Positions 16,348 through 26,430 are shown, counted from the first letter of the stretch. The stretch: DNA of 64,000 bases from Coleofasciculus sp. FACHB-T130 (GCF_014695375.1 NZ_JACJOG010000038.1:203758-267757); one strand, 5' to 3'. Program-made: numbers and translations. Notes: a model not told the origin generated them from the letters alone.

Positions 16348-17964
16348 CTAGAACGCCGTGGCGATCGCAGTGCCGTAAGCTCTATGCACAACTGCCATCA
16401 AATACTGAGTCAAAGTATACGCATCAACTCCTAACTCAGTCCGCTCCTCGGCTGCCAAAATTCCGGCTTGAGCGTGCCACCAAGCCGCACTTTGCACCAT
16501 CTCTGCGATGGGTAACTCTTGCTGAGATGCCGTTGCGACCAATCCACCCATTAGCCCCGTTAGCACATCTCCACTACCGCCACGGGCTAAAGCGGGAGTG
16601 CTTTCGGGAACAATCCATACTGAGCCGCCAGGATGGCAGATCGCAGTCCTTGCCCCCTTCAGGAGTACCACTGCCCCACTCTGCTGGGATGCTTCCCGAA
16701 CGGCACTTACCCGGTCTTTCGTGGCATCGGGTGCATCTGGAAACAAACGCTTAAACTCACCTGTATGAGGGGTGAGAACAGTGGGTGCTTGTCGTTTAGA
16801 GAGAGTCGGTATCGGGTTTAATTGGGCGAGGATATTCAAGCCATCAGCGTCTAAAACAATCGGCAAATCGCTTTCTAATACTTTTTCCACGACTGACGTG
16901 GCATCTTTTGTCAAACCGGGACCACAAGCGATCGCATTATAGGAACTCAAATCAATTTCTTCTGGCAAAGATGCGATCGCACCTGTCTCTGTCTCCGGAC
17001 AACCGATAATCAGCGCTTCTGGCAACTGAGCCACCAGCAAAGGTTTCAGCGATTCTGGCACCGCAATTGAGAGCATCCCGACGCCACTGGCTCTCGCTCC
17101 CAGTCCCGTTAAAATCGCGCCTCCAGCATACTTGCGAGAACCGCAAATTAACAGCAGATGTCCTTGTTTATACTTGTGAGTCACGGCGGCGCGAGGAATC
17201 GGAAGATGCGCGATCGCAACTTCCGGTGTCACCCGCTGAATGTCGGGCGTCTCACCCAGTACCGCCGAGATATCCGCCACCGGGATACCAAAATCAATCA
17301 GTTCGGCTTTTCCAACAGATTCCAAGGCTCGATCTTGCAGAAATGCTAATTTCCACAAGCCCAAGCAAAACGTGTAAGTTGCACGAACCGCCGTTCCCAG
17401 AACTTCCCCAGTATCGGTGTGCAAACCGGAAGGCAAATCGATACTAATGACTGGCTTAGACCACTGATTAAGTTGATGAATCGCAGAAAATATCGGTTCT
17501 GCGATCGCTCTTTCCAACCCAAACCCAAACAAACCATCAATAATGAGATCGCATTCTTGTAGCGGCTCAATCTCCTCAAAACAGGGAATGCCCAAACTCT
17601 CAGCATACTGGGCGTGTTGCGAAGTTAATTCTTTCAGCTTGGCAATTGGACGATAGATAACAACTTCATAACCCTGAAAATGCAACTCACGGGCGACCAC
17701 CAACCCATCGCCCCCATTGTGACCTGGCCCTACCAAAACGCCTACACGCAGTCCCTTCTTACCTCCCCCCGTCAATGGGGGGAATGAGGGGGGGAAACAA
17801 GGATAAAGCGCTTGAACTCGACTAGCAATCAGTCCCCCCACCTTTTCCATCAAAGCCGCCACCGGCATTCCAGCAGTAAAGATACGCCCTTCAATCTCGC
17901 GCATCTGCTGGGCAGTCACCACCATTTGCTGAATCTTTTCCTGCCTTTGTTGCATCTGTGCCAA
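16348..17964 (-). CDS. nnr: Bifunctional NAD(P)H-hydrate epimerase/dehydratase
   Basis: 538 residues, both repair domains of damaged NAD(P)H. The N-terminal YjeF_N epimerase domain (about 14-230) has VGPGHNGGDGLVVARE and a DLIIDGLFGFGL segment. The C-terminal ADP-dependent dehydratase domain (about 245-530) has AVTHKYKQGHLLLICGS, VLTPHTGEF, KGARTAI and the ARGGSGDVLTGLMGG active-site motif. A non-family peptide of about 16 residues (CFPPSFPPLTGGGKKG) interrupts the epimerase domain just before the RVGVLVGPGHNGGDG motif. It is encoded by a C6/G6 palindrome and looks like an inserted repeat. It is transcribed alone, upstream of the SPOR-type gene. Confidence 0.95.
   Translation of the reverse strand: MAQMQQRQEKIQQMVVTAQQMREIEGRIFTAGMPVAALMEKVGGLIASRVQALYPCFPPSFPPLTGGGKKGLRVGVLVGPGHNGGDGLVVARELHFQGYEVVIYRPIAKLKELTSQHAQYAESLGIPCFEEIEPLQECDLIIDGLFGFGLERAIAEPIFSAIHQLNQWSKPVISIDLPSGLHTDTGEVLGTAVRATYTFCLGLWKLAFLQDRALESVGKAELIDFGIPVADISAVLGETPDIQRVTPEVAIAHLPIPRAAVTHKYKQGHLLLICGSRKYAGGAILTGLGARASGVGMLSIAVPESLKPLLVAQLPEALIIGCPETETGAIASLPEEIDLSSYNAIACGPGLTKDATSVVEKVLESDLPIVLDADGLNILAQLNPIPTLSKRQAPTVLTPHTGEFKRLFPDAPDATKDRVSAVREASQQSGAVVLLKGARTAICHPGGSVWIVPESTPALARGGSGDVLTGLMGGLVATASQQELPIAEMVQSAAWWHAQAGILAAEERTELGVDAYTLTQYLMAVVHRAYGTAIATAF
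17765..17782. repeat. C6/G6 palindrome inside nnr
   Basis: CCCCCC gtcaat GGGGGG lies within the coding sequence and encodes part of the inserted peptide. A similar G-run follows at 17788-17794. Confidence 0.75.
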
Positions 17965-18052
17965 TTTCAGTGCTGATTCCTGTGAGTTCTAAGTTTTATC
18001 TTACTCAGCATGAGCATGGGCAAAGTCTCCCCGCCCCTACAGCAGGGGCACG

Positions 18053-18889
18053 CTATTGACCAAAATAAACCACCCGCGCATCCATACCATTAGAGCGAAG
18101 AAAGCGACTCCAGCGTTCTGCTTGTGACTGATTCTCAAAAGGGCCGACCGCAACGTGGGGTCCGCGTGGTACTTCTCTTTGAAACACCTCATCCTTGGGG
18201 AACCCCAGCCGGATCATGTGGGCAGCAATGTCAGGTAAATACTCCTGACTCCCTGGAATCACAACGAAATAGGTAACTTCCTCCACTTCATCCCTACGAG
18301 TGACTGGACGAGAATCGAAATTCTCTGCATCAGCATCAAAATTCTCCTCAGAATAAGCGCTAATTTTCGCCCGAATGCCCCATTCTTCCAAATCCCGAAT
18401 CCGCTGCTGGGCTTTAACTTCATCAGCAAATACTCCCGCTTGGATTACACCCCCGCCGTACCGCACAAAAGCTTCGGGTTCTATTTTTCGGACTTGGGCT
18501 AACAACAGAGGGCTATCCCCATTAATAAAAACCCCAAAGAGACGAGAATTCCGACGCACCGGGGGAGAATTCTCATCTCTACTTCTGCTAGGTGTCCTTT
18601 TGCTAGGTGTAATTGGTGGTGGTGCCTGAAATTCAATCTCACGCCTGCCCGAAGGATTCGGTGAAATCGAGGGCAAAGTATCTTGAGGAAACGCTGGCGG
18701 AGTATTTGGTGATGTAGGTAAGCCAGGAAGCACATCAGGTGGTGTAGGGAGAGGTCTGGCTGCTGCTGGAATCGGGTGTGGAATGAGCAAATATCCACCC
18801 CAGAACAAGCACGAGGCAAGGGACAACAGCCAACAGGTTTTTCTTTCTCTGTTGCCATGAGTGAGTAAACGCTGCTGATTGCTCCTCAT
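18053..18889 (-). CDS. Membrane-anchored or exported protein with SPOR-like C-terminus
   Basis: 278 residues. An N-terminal hydrophobic segment (CWLLSLASCLFWGGYLLI, about 19-36) precedes a long Pro/Ser/Thr-rich linker (about 40-125). The C-terminal part (about 125-278) reads as two SPOR-type repeats, e.g. GGVIQAGVFADEVKAQQRIRDL and GPHVAVGPFENQSQAERWSRFL. SPOR domains bind denuded peptidoglycan at septa, so a cell-division or wall role is reasonable. The protein would face the periplasm. No neighbours in the same operon. Confidence 0.82.
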   Translation of the reverse strand: MRSNQQRLLTHGNRERKTCWLLSLASCLFWGGYLLIPHPIPAAARPLPTPPDVLPGLPTSPNTPPAFPQDTLPSISPNPSGRREIEFQAPPPITPSKRTPSRSRDENSPPVRRNSRLFGVFINGDSPLLLAQVRKIEPEAFVRYGGGVIQAGVFADEVKAQQRIRDLEEWGIRAKISAYSEENFDADAENFDSRPVTRRDEVEEVTYFVVIPGSQEYLPDIAAHMIRLGFPKDEVFQREVPRGPHVAVGPFENQSQAERWSRFLRSNGMDARVVYFGQ

Positions 18890-19135
18890 TTAAAATCAGC
18901 TCTCCTCGGCGATCTTCCAGGAATTGTGCGGACAAAATTTGTAGTCAATCTAGCATAATTAGTCATCAGTCCTTCATCATTAGTGATTAAAACGTTGGAA
19001 TATTGTCAGGTTGGAACGTTCTAACTTGATAACGCCTACAGACAAAGGACTAATCACTCTAGACGAATGACGATTATCAAAGTGTTAGTCTAGAAAAGAA
19101 AAAACTGATAATTCAGTAATTCACTTTTTCGTTCT

Positions 19136-20191
19136 ATGAATAAAGTCGTCGTCGGCCTCTCCGGTGGAGTTGATAGTTCCGTCGCAGCTGCCACCCTCCA
19201 TCATCAAGGATATGAAGTTGTTGGTCTTACCCTCTGGCTAATGAAGGGTAAAGGTCAATGCTGTTCTGAGGGAATGGTCGATGCGGCTTCTCTTTGCGAA
19301 CAGTTGAGCATTCCCCATCACATTGTTGATAGCCGGGATGTTTTTCAGGAAAATATTGTCGATTACCTAGTTGCGGGATACGAATCGGGGATTACTCCGT
19401 TGCCTTGTTCTCAGTGTAATAAGGCGGTGAAATTTGGCCCGATGCTGCGCTATGCCTCTGAAGAGTTGGGGATTGATAAAATTGCCACGGGTCATTATGC
19501 GCGGATCGGGTATGACGCAGAAACCGGACGTTATCAGCTGCGTCGGGCTGTAGATTTATCTAAGGATCAGTCGTACTTTTTGTACGATTTGAGCCAAGAA
19601 ATGCTAGCGGGATCGATGTTTCCGTTGGGAGAACTACACAAGACAGAAACTCGGCGTATCGCCGCAGAATTCGGCTTAAAAACCGCTGATAAGCCAGAAA
19701 GTATGGATTTGTGTTTGGTTGAATCCCACGGTTCCATGCAAACGTTTCTAGACAAGTACATTTCTCAGCAAACGGGTGACATTGTTGACCAGTCCGGGAA
19801 GGTCTTAGGTCAGCATACGGGTATCCATCACTACACCATTGGACAGCGGAAGGGAATTGGTGTTGCGGCGGCGGAACCGCTGTATGTGGTGGCGTTGGAT
19901 GCGGTACGGAATCGAGTGATTGTAGGCGATCGCGCTAGCACTCATAAGCCTGAATGCACCGCAGCGCGGTTAAACTGGGTTTCTATCCCAGAACCCACCA
20001 GTCCAATCCGTGCCGAAGTGCAAGTCCGCTATCGTTCAAAGGCAGTACCAGTCACCGTAATTCCCCTGGAAGATTCGCGAATCAAGCTTGTCTTCGATGA
20101 ACCTCAGTTCGGGATTACCCCTGGACAAGCTGCGGTTTTGTACGATGGAGACATTGTACTCGGCGGTGGCATCATCGACAGGTTTGAGTAA
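19136..20191 (+). CDS. mnmA: tRNA-specific 2-thiouridylase
   Basis: 351 residues. The PP-loop motif SGGVDSS (about 9-15) activates U34 by adenylation. The catalytic cysteines fit C94 (CSQCNK) and C193 (MDLCLVE). ATGHYARI and DQSYFLYDL are family signatures, and the C-terminus forms the beta-barrel tail. It makes s2U34 in tRNA-Lys, Glu and Gln with sulfur relayed from a cysteine desulfurase. No obvious Shine-Dalgarno lies upstream. A strong terminator follows at 20270. Confidence 0.97.
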   Translation: MNKVVVGLSGGVDSSVAAATLHHQGYEVVGLTLWLMKGKGQCCSEGMVDAASLCEQLSIPHHIVDSRDVFQENIVDYLVAGYESGITPLPCSQCNKAVKFGPMLRYASEELGIDKIATGHYARIGYDAETGRYQLRRAVDLSKDQSYFLYDLSQEMLAGSMFPLGELHKTETRRIAAEFGLKTADKPESMDLCLVESHGSMQTFLDKYISQQTGDIVDQSGKVLGQHTGIHHYTIGQRKGIGVAAAEPLYVVALDAVRNRVIVGDRASTHKPECTAARLNWVSIPEPTSPIRAEVQVRYRSKAVPVTVIPLEDSRIKLVFDEPQFGITPGQAAVLYDGDIVLGGGIIDRFE

Positions 20192-20603
20192 TTAGAAACT
20201 CAAAGGCTCGCCAAGATACGCAAAGGGAATTATACTTAGCGTCCTCCGCAAGAAATAGATAATTTATTTAGAGGCAAAGGTAAAGTCTTTTGCCTCTTTT
20301 TTATCCATATTTAATTAGCTACAGAGGTAATTTTGTGGGAAAATCATGAATTTAATTTAGACTTTTTTCTGATTAAAACTGGATAAGTGAAGCCATTACA
20401 GATTCTAAAACTATTCAAACAGCACCAAAAAGTTATCCGAGGCATCTCTTGCAGCCGCAGAATAGAAGCTAATTATATTATCCTATCCGTGCCGTAATGT
20501 TATACATTTCCTGCATCGACTCTTGAAAACGGTTGAATTCAAATTTCTGTCCTGTTTCTAGGTAAAGCAAGATACTGTCTGGTACCTTTATATCCCTTCA
20601 AAA
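20192..20603. other. Intergenic region after mnmA
   Basis: 412 bp. Apart from the terminator at 20270, I see an AT-rich stretch (about 20310-20420) and no gene. It should also contain the promoter of the gene at 20604. Confidence 0.4.
20270..20303 (+). terminator. Intrinsic terminator after mnmA
   Basis: Stem agaggcaaa / tttgcctct with an 8- to 10-base loop and a following run of Ts; about 80 bp past the mnmA stop. Confidence 0.85.
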
Positions 20604-21179
20604 ATGCTTATCTATGAGCTTTTGGAAAGAATAAAACCTAGACCTGGTATGTACTTGGGAAAGAAGTCTATTACCTTATTAAAGGCATTTATTTCCGGGT
20701 ACTATTTTGCTAGGCAAACAAATAATGTTGCTATTTTAGAAGAAATTCCTCCGTTTGGACAATTTCATGATTGGATTGCTAGATATTACAATTGGGAATC
20801 ATCAACAGCAGGATGGAATAACATTATTTTGCAAGAAGTTGGAGACGAAGCCAAAGCTCTAGATGTTTTTTTTGAGCTACTCGAATTATTCAAACAACGA
20901 TTGCCCATCTTAAAGCATCGTGTGTTTCTAAGTTCGCAACATACATCTACCAGAGTCGTGCGTCGGTATCGCTATGTAAATGGGGAAAAAATAGAGCTAT
21001 CTCCACCTCAAGAAATTAGAATTGTGCAATACATACCTGACTCTGGTTTCTATCTCTTTCAAATATCGCAGGAGTGGGGAGCTTCCGAAGAAGGTTACTT
21101 TGAAACAGAGGAGTTAGCGATGGAACAAGTCTATAAAGAGTTTCAAGTTACCTGGGATGAATGGGAAGCGATCGCATAA
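20604..21179 (+). CDS. Unknown protein with N-terminal RPGMYLG motif
   Basis: 191 residues, richer in AT than the flanking genes. It begins MLIYELLERIKPRPGMYLG, then a helical KKSITLLKAFISGYYFA segment, and continues as a mixed alpha/beta protein with two positively charged patches (VRRYRY). I do not recognise it. The opening is reminiscent of small single-domain proteins sometimes listed as putative immunity proteins, which is only a hint. No toxin gene lies beside it, so that role is not supported by context. No signal peptide or membrane segment. Confidence 0.7.
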   Translation: MLIYELLERIKPRPGMYLGKKSITLLKAFISGYYFARQTNNVAILEEIPPFGQFHDWIARYYNWESSTAGWNNIILQEVGDEAKALDVFFELLELFKQRLPILKHRVFLSSQHTSTRVVRRYRYVNGEKIELSPPQEIRIVQYIPDSGFYLFQISQEWGASEEGYFETEELAMEQVYKEFQVTWDEWEAIA

Positions 21180-21312
21180 TGAGCGCAAACACATTAGTTG
21201 AAAAATCGCTCCTCTTCAACCCCAAGAGAAGGGAACTGGGGGGTTAGGTTTTTCACCGTCCGGTTCTATATATTGGTACGATGTTTTTTGCAGCTAAAAT
21301 TAACAATTCGAT

Positions 21313-22527
21313 ATGAGTCAGCGTCCAGACGGCATAGCACCTCACGGCGGTCAGCTAATTAATCGCATCGCTACACCAGAACAACGACAAGTATTTCTCG
21401 ATAAAGCCGACTTTCTGCCCAGAGTGCAACTCGACGAACGGGCAACATCGGATCTAGAACTGATTGCCATTGGTGGATTTAGCCCGCTGACTGGCTTTAT
21501 GGAACAAGCAGACTACGATCGTGTAGTGACTGAAATGCGGCTTGCCAATGGGCTACCGTGGGCAATTCCCGTCACGCTTTCGGTGGATGAGTCGATTGCG
21601 GCGAATCTCAAAGAAGGCGGTTTGGTGCGTCTGGATGACCCGACTGGTAGATTTGTGGGTGTCATGGAACTCACACAAAAGTATCGCTACGACAAAACCC
21701 GCGAGGCGGTGAATGTTTATCGTACCCATGATGAAAAGCACCCAGGCGTTAAGGTTGTCTACAAGCAAGGGGAAATTAATCTCGCGGGTTCAGTTTGGCT
21801 GTTGCAACGCGACTCTCATCCTTTATTCCCAAATTACCAGATCGATCCCGCTCAATCTCGCGCCATGTTCAAAGAAAGGGGATGGAAAACGATTGTCGGC
21901 TTCCAAACTCGCAACCCCATCCACCGGGCGCATGAATATATCCAAAAGTGCGCTTTAGAAACCGTAGATGGCTTGTTCTTGCATCCCTTAGTGGGAGTCA
22001 CTAAAGATGATGACATCTCGGCAGAGATTCGGATGCGCTGCTACGAGATTATGCTGGAACACTACTACCCCCAAGACCGGGTAATTTTGGCAATTAATCC
22101 CGCTGCGATGCGCTACGCTGGCCCTAGAGAGGCAATTTTCCATGCCCTGCTTCGCAAGAATTACGGCTGTACGCACTTCATCGTTGGACGCGACCATGCG
22201 GGTGTCGGCGATTATTATGGAACTTACGATGCTCAGCACATTTTTGATGAGTTTGAGCCGGGTGAATTGGGCATCACGCCGATGAAGTTTGAACACGCCT
22301 TCTACTGCACGCGCACGCAGACAATGGCGACGACAAAGACGAGTCCCAGCACTCCCGCTGAACGCATTCATCTATCGGGAACGAAGGTGCGAGAAATGCT
22401 ACGTCGGGGTGAATTGCCACCACCAGAGTTTTCTCGTCCAGAAGTTGCGGCAGAATTGGCAAGGGCGATGCAGGTGCCGGAGGAAGCAAGCAAATTTAAG
22501 ATTGCAAGTTTCAAATTTGAAATTTGA
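21313..22527 (+). CDS. sat: Sulfate adenylyltransferase (ATP sulfurylase)
   Basis: 404 residues (family about 390). The N-terminal PUA-like domain is followed by the catalytic domain with [15 protein letters not shown] (the HxxH phosphate-binding motif), [12 protein letters not shown] and the C-terminal [14 protein letters not shown] motif. It makes adenosine 5'-phosphosulfate from ATP and sulfate, the first step of sulfate assimilation. The normal end of the family is near [12 protein letters not shown]; here it runs on for about 18 more residues (through [11 protein letters not shown]), encoded by an AT-rich palindromic tract that looks like an inserted repeat. Sulfate import is represented in the window by cysA at 29777. 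Confidence 0.97.
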   Translation: MSQRPDGIAPHGGQLINRIATPEQRQVFLDKADFLPRVQLDERATSDLELIAIGGFSPLTGFMEQADYDRVVTEMRLANGLPWAIPVTLSVDESIAANLKEGGLVRLDDPTGRFVGVMELTQKYRYDKTREAVNVYRTHDEKHPGVKVVYKQGEINLAGSVWLLQRDSHPLFPNYQIDPAQSRAMFKERGWKTIVGFQTRNPIHRAHEYIQKCALETVDGLFLHPLVGVTKDDDISAEIRMRCYEIMLEHYYPQDRVILAINPAAMRYAGPREAIFHALLRKNYGCTHFIVGRDHAGVGDYYGTYDAQHIFDEFEPGELGITPMKFEHAFYCTRTQTMATTKTSPSTPAERIHLSGTKVREMLRRGELPPPEFSRPEVAAELARAMQVPEEASKFKIASFKFEI

Positions 22528-22560
22528 GAGGGGAGGCAACTTAAATTTGAAAATTTGCCA
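22497..22560. repeat. AT-rich palindromic tract at the sat 3' end
   Basis: Contains TTCAAATTTGAA and a second TTAAATTTGAAAATTT copy in a row. It supplies the last codons of sat and continues past the stop. Confidence 0.6.
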
Positions 22561-22629
22561 TTCTTTCTATTCTCTCAAGCCTAGCCCCTGATAGGCTGAT
22601 CGAGTACTGGCTAATGGCTAATGGCTGAT

Positions 22630-25107
22630 ATGGGATTGAATCGGCGAAGTTTTCTGCAACGGGCGGGGTTGGCGCTAGCGGCGCTGGGCGTAAGCGAAAC
22701 GGCCCTATCTCTACTGGGAAATCGAAGCTTTGCGGTGCCTCTGCTAGATCGCTATTATCAGGCGCTGGCACAACCGAGTGGGCGGAAGTTAGCGCTACTG
22801 GTAGGAATTAATCAGTACCCGCGTGGGACAGAGACGCGATCGCTTCCGTCTCTCCAAGGTTGTGTCACAGATGTAGAACTGCAACGGGAACTTTTGATTC
22901 ATCGCTTTGGTTTTCACCCTAGCGATATTCTGACGCTGACAGATAGCCAAGCAACGCGGCAGAATATTGAAACTGCTTTTCTGGAGCATCTCACAGAGCA
23001 GGCGGCGGCGGGAGATGTTGTCTTGTTCCACTTCAGCGGCTGCGGTAGCCGTGTCAGAACTAGGGCTGAGGAGAATGGACTGAGGACTTTGGGTGCTGAT
23101 GAATCCTCGCTCAGTCCTGAGTCTACCCTTGAGGAAGGGGAAAGCGTTGCGGCTGCACAGCTAGCGCCTACCGTCTTGAACACTCAAATCAACACTCAAA
23201 ACAGTTTAGTGCCAGTAGATGGAGTGCTGCTGACGAAAGGGGCACCGGCGAATGATTTGTTGGAAGAGACACTGCTGTTGCTGTTGCGATCGCTTCCCAC
23301 AGACCAAGTCACAACAGTACTGGATACCAGCTATACTGACGCCGATACAGCCCTCCAAGGGAACTTGCGGATTCGTTCTGCCCTAAAATCGCTAGCAGAG
23401 CAAGCGAGCGACCAAGAACTCGCTTTTCAGGAACAACTCCTGCGGCGTCTCAAATCTTCGCGGGAACAGCTCAATAAGCAGCACCAACCCGGTCAAATGC
23501 CAGGAATCGTGCTGGCAGCGGCTGGCCCCAGTCAACTGGCGGCAGAGGCTCCTTGGGGCGGTTTCAGCGCTGGATTGTTCACCTATGCCCTGACGCAACA
23601 TCTCTGGCAGGCGACTCCTCCCACTACGGTTCAAGTCACTTTCAGTCGAGCAGCTGGGGTCGTCGAGCAGCTGGCGGGGAAAGAGCAACAACCCCAGTTG
23701 AGCGGTCAAAAAAGTAACCAGCCTTCCTTGTTACCCTATCAGCCGGAAATTAGTATCGGTGCGGATGGCGTCGTTACAGCGGTGGAAGAGGGCGGTAAAA
23801 CGGTACATCTGTGGCTAGCAGGATTACCTGCACCCGTTTTGGAATACTACGGAGTGAATTCTCAGCTGAGTGCTTCCCTACCCATCTCGGAAGCTCAGAC
23901 TCCAGACAGCAACGTGACAGGTGAAGTTTCATCAGTTCCGACCCAACTGCAACTACACATTCGTTCCAAGGAGGGTCTCACCGCCAAGGCGCGAGTTATC
24001 GGCAGCACAGACACTTCTAGCCTCTCTAGCCTCCAAGTGGGGCAACTGGTTCACGAATCCGTCCGGGTGTTGCCCAAAAATATAGGTTTGACAATTGCCT
24101 TAGATGCCGGACTGGAGCGAATTGAACGGGTGGATGCTACCAGTGCTTTTGCCAGCGTTCGCTCTGTATCATCCGTGGTAACGGCAGGAGAGCAACCCGC
24201 CGATTATTTGTTTGGCAAGGCGCAGACACCCGATTATCAGGGGGGATATGGGTTATTTTCTCTCGGTCGGGATTTGATTCCCAATACCGTTGGGGAATCG
24301 GGTGAGGCGGTGAAGGCGGCTGTGAATCGGTTAGTGCCCAAACTGAAAATGTTGCTGACAGCGAAATTATTGCGTCTGACGATCAATGAAGGGTCTTCCC
24401 GCTTGGGAGTGAGAGCAACGTTGGAGATGATTTATCCCAACCAAAAGGTGCTGCTAAACCGAGAAACGCTGCGGATGACAGGGGACGCCGTTGTGGATTC
24501 TAATTCCAGAAGCGAGTCATCGCGTCTCGACAACTCAAAAATTACTTCTGAGGGAGGCATCCCCGCCATCCCCATCGGTAGCCGCATCCAGTACCGAGTT
24601 CAAAATTATAGCGATCGCCCGATCTATTTGATGCTTATCGGCGTTGATAGCGGCGGTGCTGGTGTTGCTCTCTATCCGTTGCAATTTCCCCAAATCGGGG
24701 ACAGTCCGGATGCGAAACCAACGATCAAAGAGCTGGTCGTCGAGGCGGGTGCTACCCTGATCGTGCCACAACCTTCTGGCTCTTTTGAATTGACGATTCA
24801 CGGTCCTAGTGGGTTAGAAGAAACTCTTCTAATTTGCTCCTCGGCACCCTTTACCCAGACGATGGCGGCTGTAGCATCAATTCGCGGGTTGAAGGGAGAG
24901 GGAGTGGGCGAGTTGTTTAAGCCGCTGAATGTGGCGCAGGCGGTGCTGCAAGACTTGCATCAGGCGAGTACGTTAGGGAAGCGGCATGAAGGGGAAACCG
25001 AAGCGCTCGCTTCAGTCTCTACCGAAACGATTGCTGTCTCTTCTGACTCCTACGCCCTAGATGTGCGAAGCTGGGCAACACTCAGCTTTATTTATCAGGT
25101 GGTTTAA
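22630..25107 (+). CDS. TAT-exported caspase-fold (C14) protein, dyad substituted
   Basis: 825 residues from ATG 22630, which follows a run of taatggc repeats that are probably not coding. N-terminal twin-arginine signal NRRSFLQRAGLALAALG (about 4-20). The caspase-like p20 domain (about 50-370) starts RKLALLVGINQYPRG and has the DVVLFHFSGCGSRV strand. In active metacaspases or orthocaspases this strand reads HYSGHG; here C138 takes the place of the catalytic His, and the usual DSCHSG reads LDTSYTD, with S234 in place of Cys. So the protein is likely proteolytically inactive or works differently. The C-terminal half (about 430-820) has no recognised domain. It probably acts in the periplasm. 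Confidence 0.85.
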   Translation: MGLNRRSFLQRAGLALAALGVSETALSLLGNRSFAVPLLDRYYQALAQPSGRKLALLVGINQYPRGTETRSLPSLQGCVTDVELQRELLIHRFGFHPSDILTLTDSQATRQNIETAFLEHLTEQAAAGDVVLFHFSGCGSRVRTRAEENGLRTLGADESSLSPESTLEEGESVAAAQLAPTVLNTQINTQNSLVPVDGVLLTKGAPANDLLEETLLLLLRSLPTDQVTTVLDTSYTDADTALQGNLRIRSALKSLAEQASDQELAFQEQLLRRLKSSREQLNKQHQPGQMPGIVLAAAGPSQLAAEAPWGGFSAGLFTYALTQHLWQATPPTTVQVTFSRAAGVVEQLAGKEQQPQLSGQKSNQPSLLPYQPEISIGADGVVTAVEEGGKTVHLWLAGLPAPVLEYYGVNSQLSASLPISEAQTPDSNVTGEVSSVPTQLQLHIRSKEGLTAKARVIGSTDTSSLSSLQVGQLVHESVRVLPKNIGLTIALDAGLERIERVDATSAFASVRSVSSVVTAGEQPADYLFGKAQTPDYQGGYGLFSLGRDLIPNTVGESGEAVKAAVNRLVPKLKMLLTAKLLRLTINEGSSRLGVRATLEMIYPNQKVLLNRETLRMTGDAVVDSNSRSESSRLDNSKITSEGGIPAIPIGSRIQYRVQNYSDRPIYLMLIGVDSGGAGVALYPLQFPQIGDSPDAKPTIKELVVEAGATLIVPQPSGSFELTIHGPSGLEETLLICSSAPFTQTMAAVASIRGLKGEGVGELFKPLNVAQAVLQDLHQASTLGKRHEGETEALASVSTETIAVSSDSYALDVRSWATLSFIYQVV

Positions 25108-25407
25108 AAGCGATCGTCCTACCTTTACATTTCAGATGTGGCGATGGGTTGGGACTGGGAAGGGGAAATTAGCGTTTTGAGTTGTAGAGACGCGATAAAT
25201 CGCGTCTGAGTTTTGAGTGATAAGAGCATTCTTTAATTCAAAATTCAAACCCCTGGCATTGAGCGAAGCCAAGGGTTATCACTCAAAAAGTCTTTACCCA
25301 TTCCCCATTTCCAACCCTCTGCGACTAATCTACAATTTAAATGCACATCGGCTGATAGTTTTGGCTCGGATTGGGAATACTAAGACTGAAAGCTAACAGG
25401 ATGAAAA
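25108..25407. other. Spacer with two inverted repeats
   Basis: 300 bp. At 25188-25207 is a perfect palindrome AGACGCGATaaATCGCGTCT, and at 25248-25277 AACCCCTGGC/GCCAAGGGTT with one mismatch. Both resemble short repeats found in cyanobacterial spacers. They may end transcription of the caspase-like gene. Confidence 0.6.
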
Positions 25408-26430
25408 ATGAAAATTCCCAATCTGGTTGCGATCGCAAAGCTTGCGCTTCCTGCACTGGCGCTTTCTTCCCTGCTAGTATCTGCCGTTGCTACCACTGCC
25501 CAACCCCAGCCTAATTCACCTCCAACCTTGTCAAATCAAGAACGAGAGGAACTAGAACGACTGCGGCAAGAGAAAGAAATACGCGATCGCGTCCAAGCTG
25601 AAGTTGACCGAGCCTTTAGCCGCATCACCACGCTGCTCAATACTTTGGTACTTGTTCTGACGCTGTTTCCGATTGCGATCGCTGTTAGTGTGGTTCTGCT
25701 TCGTCGCAGTATGACAAATCAAATAATTTCAGATGCTCAAAAGGAATTCACGCAGCTACAAGAACAACTTATTAGACAAATAGAAGAGACCGCTAAGGCT
25801 AATTTAAAATTAGAACAATCTGCTTTACCGCAAGAAGCTAATTTTTTGGAAACGGATACTTTAAGTCAATTAAATACAATTTTAACCCAAGCTCAGATTA
25901 TATTAGAAGACTTAAAAGAACAGAAAGAAAGTGTACAACAAGAAATTGCAAAATTTAGGTACGCACAAGCTGTTAAAATTCCGACCGTTATAGATAGAGA
26001 AATTGAAACCTCTAACTTTGAGCATTCTTATCACAATCATGAACTGCTTTCCGATACCCTATCGGAGCCTGTAGCCCAAACAAACGATGCAGTGTCTGAG
26101 CAAAGAGTGACAGAAACAGAATCTGTCAATCAAAATCTTGATTTAAATGCCAATGATTACTTGATTTTAGGCAACTCTTGCTTTTCTGAAGGTCGATATT
26201 TAGAGGCAAATCAATCTTACAACTTAGCGGTTAAAATTGAACCAAACTTTTCGGAAGCTCGATATAACAATGCTCGCTGCTATGCAATGCAATACCGCCT
26301 CAATCTAGCAGTCGGAAACTTACAATGGGCAATTGATATTGAGCCTATGTATAAAGAGATTGCTAAAACCGATGAAGCTTTTAGCGCAATTCGAGGAGAA
26401 GAGATGTTTAGAAAAATAGTAGATGAGTAG
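25408..26430 (+). CDS. Exported or membrane TPR protein with coiled coil
   Basis: 340 residues. A signal peptide (LALPALALSSLLVSAVATTAQ, about 13-33) is followed by a charged segment (EREELERLRQEKEIRDR), a membrane helix (TLLNTLVLVLTLFPIAIAVSVVLL, about 74-97) and a long coiled coil rich in Gln, Glu and Lys (about 110-190). The C-terminal part (about 245-330) is a TPR unit with NDYLILGNSCFSEGRYLEANQSYNLAV-like helices. Topology suggests an anchored scaffold. Partner unknown. It is followed by a PhyH-like gene on the same strand, 171 bp on. Confidence 0.78.
   Translation: MKIPNLVAIAKLALPALALSSLLVSAVATTAQPQPNSPPTLSNQEREELERLRQEKEIRDRVQAEVDRAFSRITTLLNTLVLVLTLFPIAIAVSVVLLRRSMTNQIISDAQKEFTQLQEQLIRQIEETAKANLKLEQSALPQEANFLETDTLSQLNTILTQAQIILEDLKEQKESVQQEIAKFRYAQAVKIPTVIDREIETSNFEHSYHNHELLSDTLSEPVAQTNDAVSEQRVTETESVNQNLDLNANDYLILGNSCFSEGRYLEANQSYNLAVKIEPNFSEARYNNARCYAMQYRLNLAVGNLQWAIDIEPMYKEIAKTDEAFSAIRGEEMFRKIVDE

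Noticed and set aside
20604..21179. Immunity protein of a toxin pair
   Set aside because: No toxin gene adjacent; kept as unknown.
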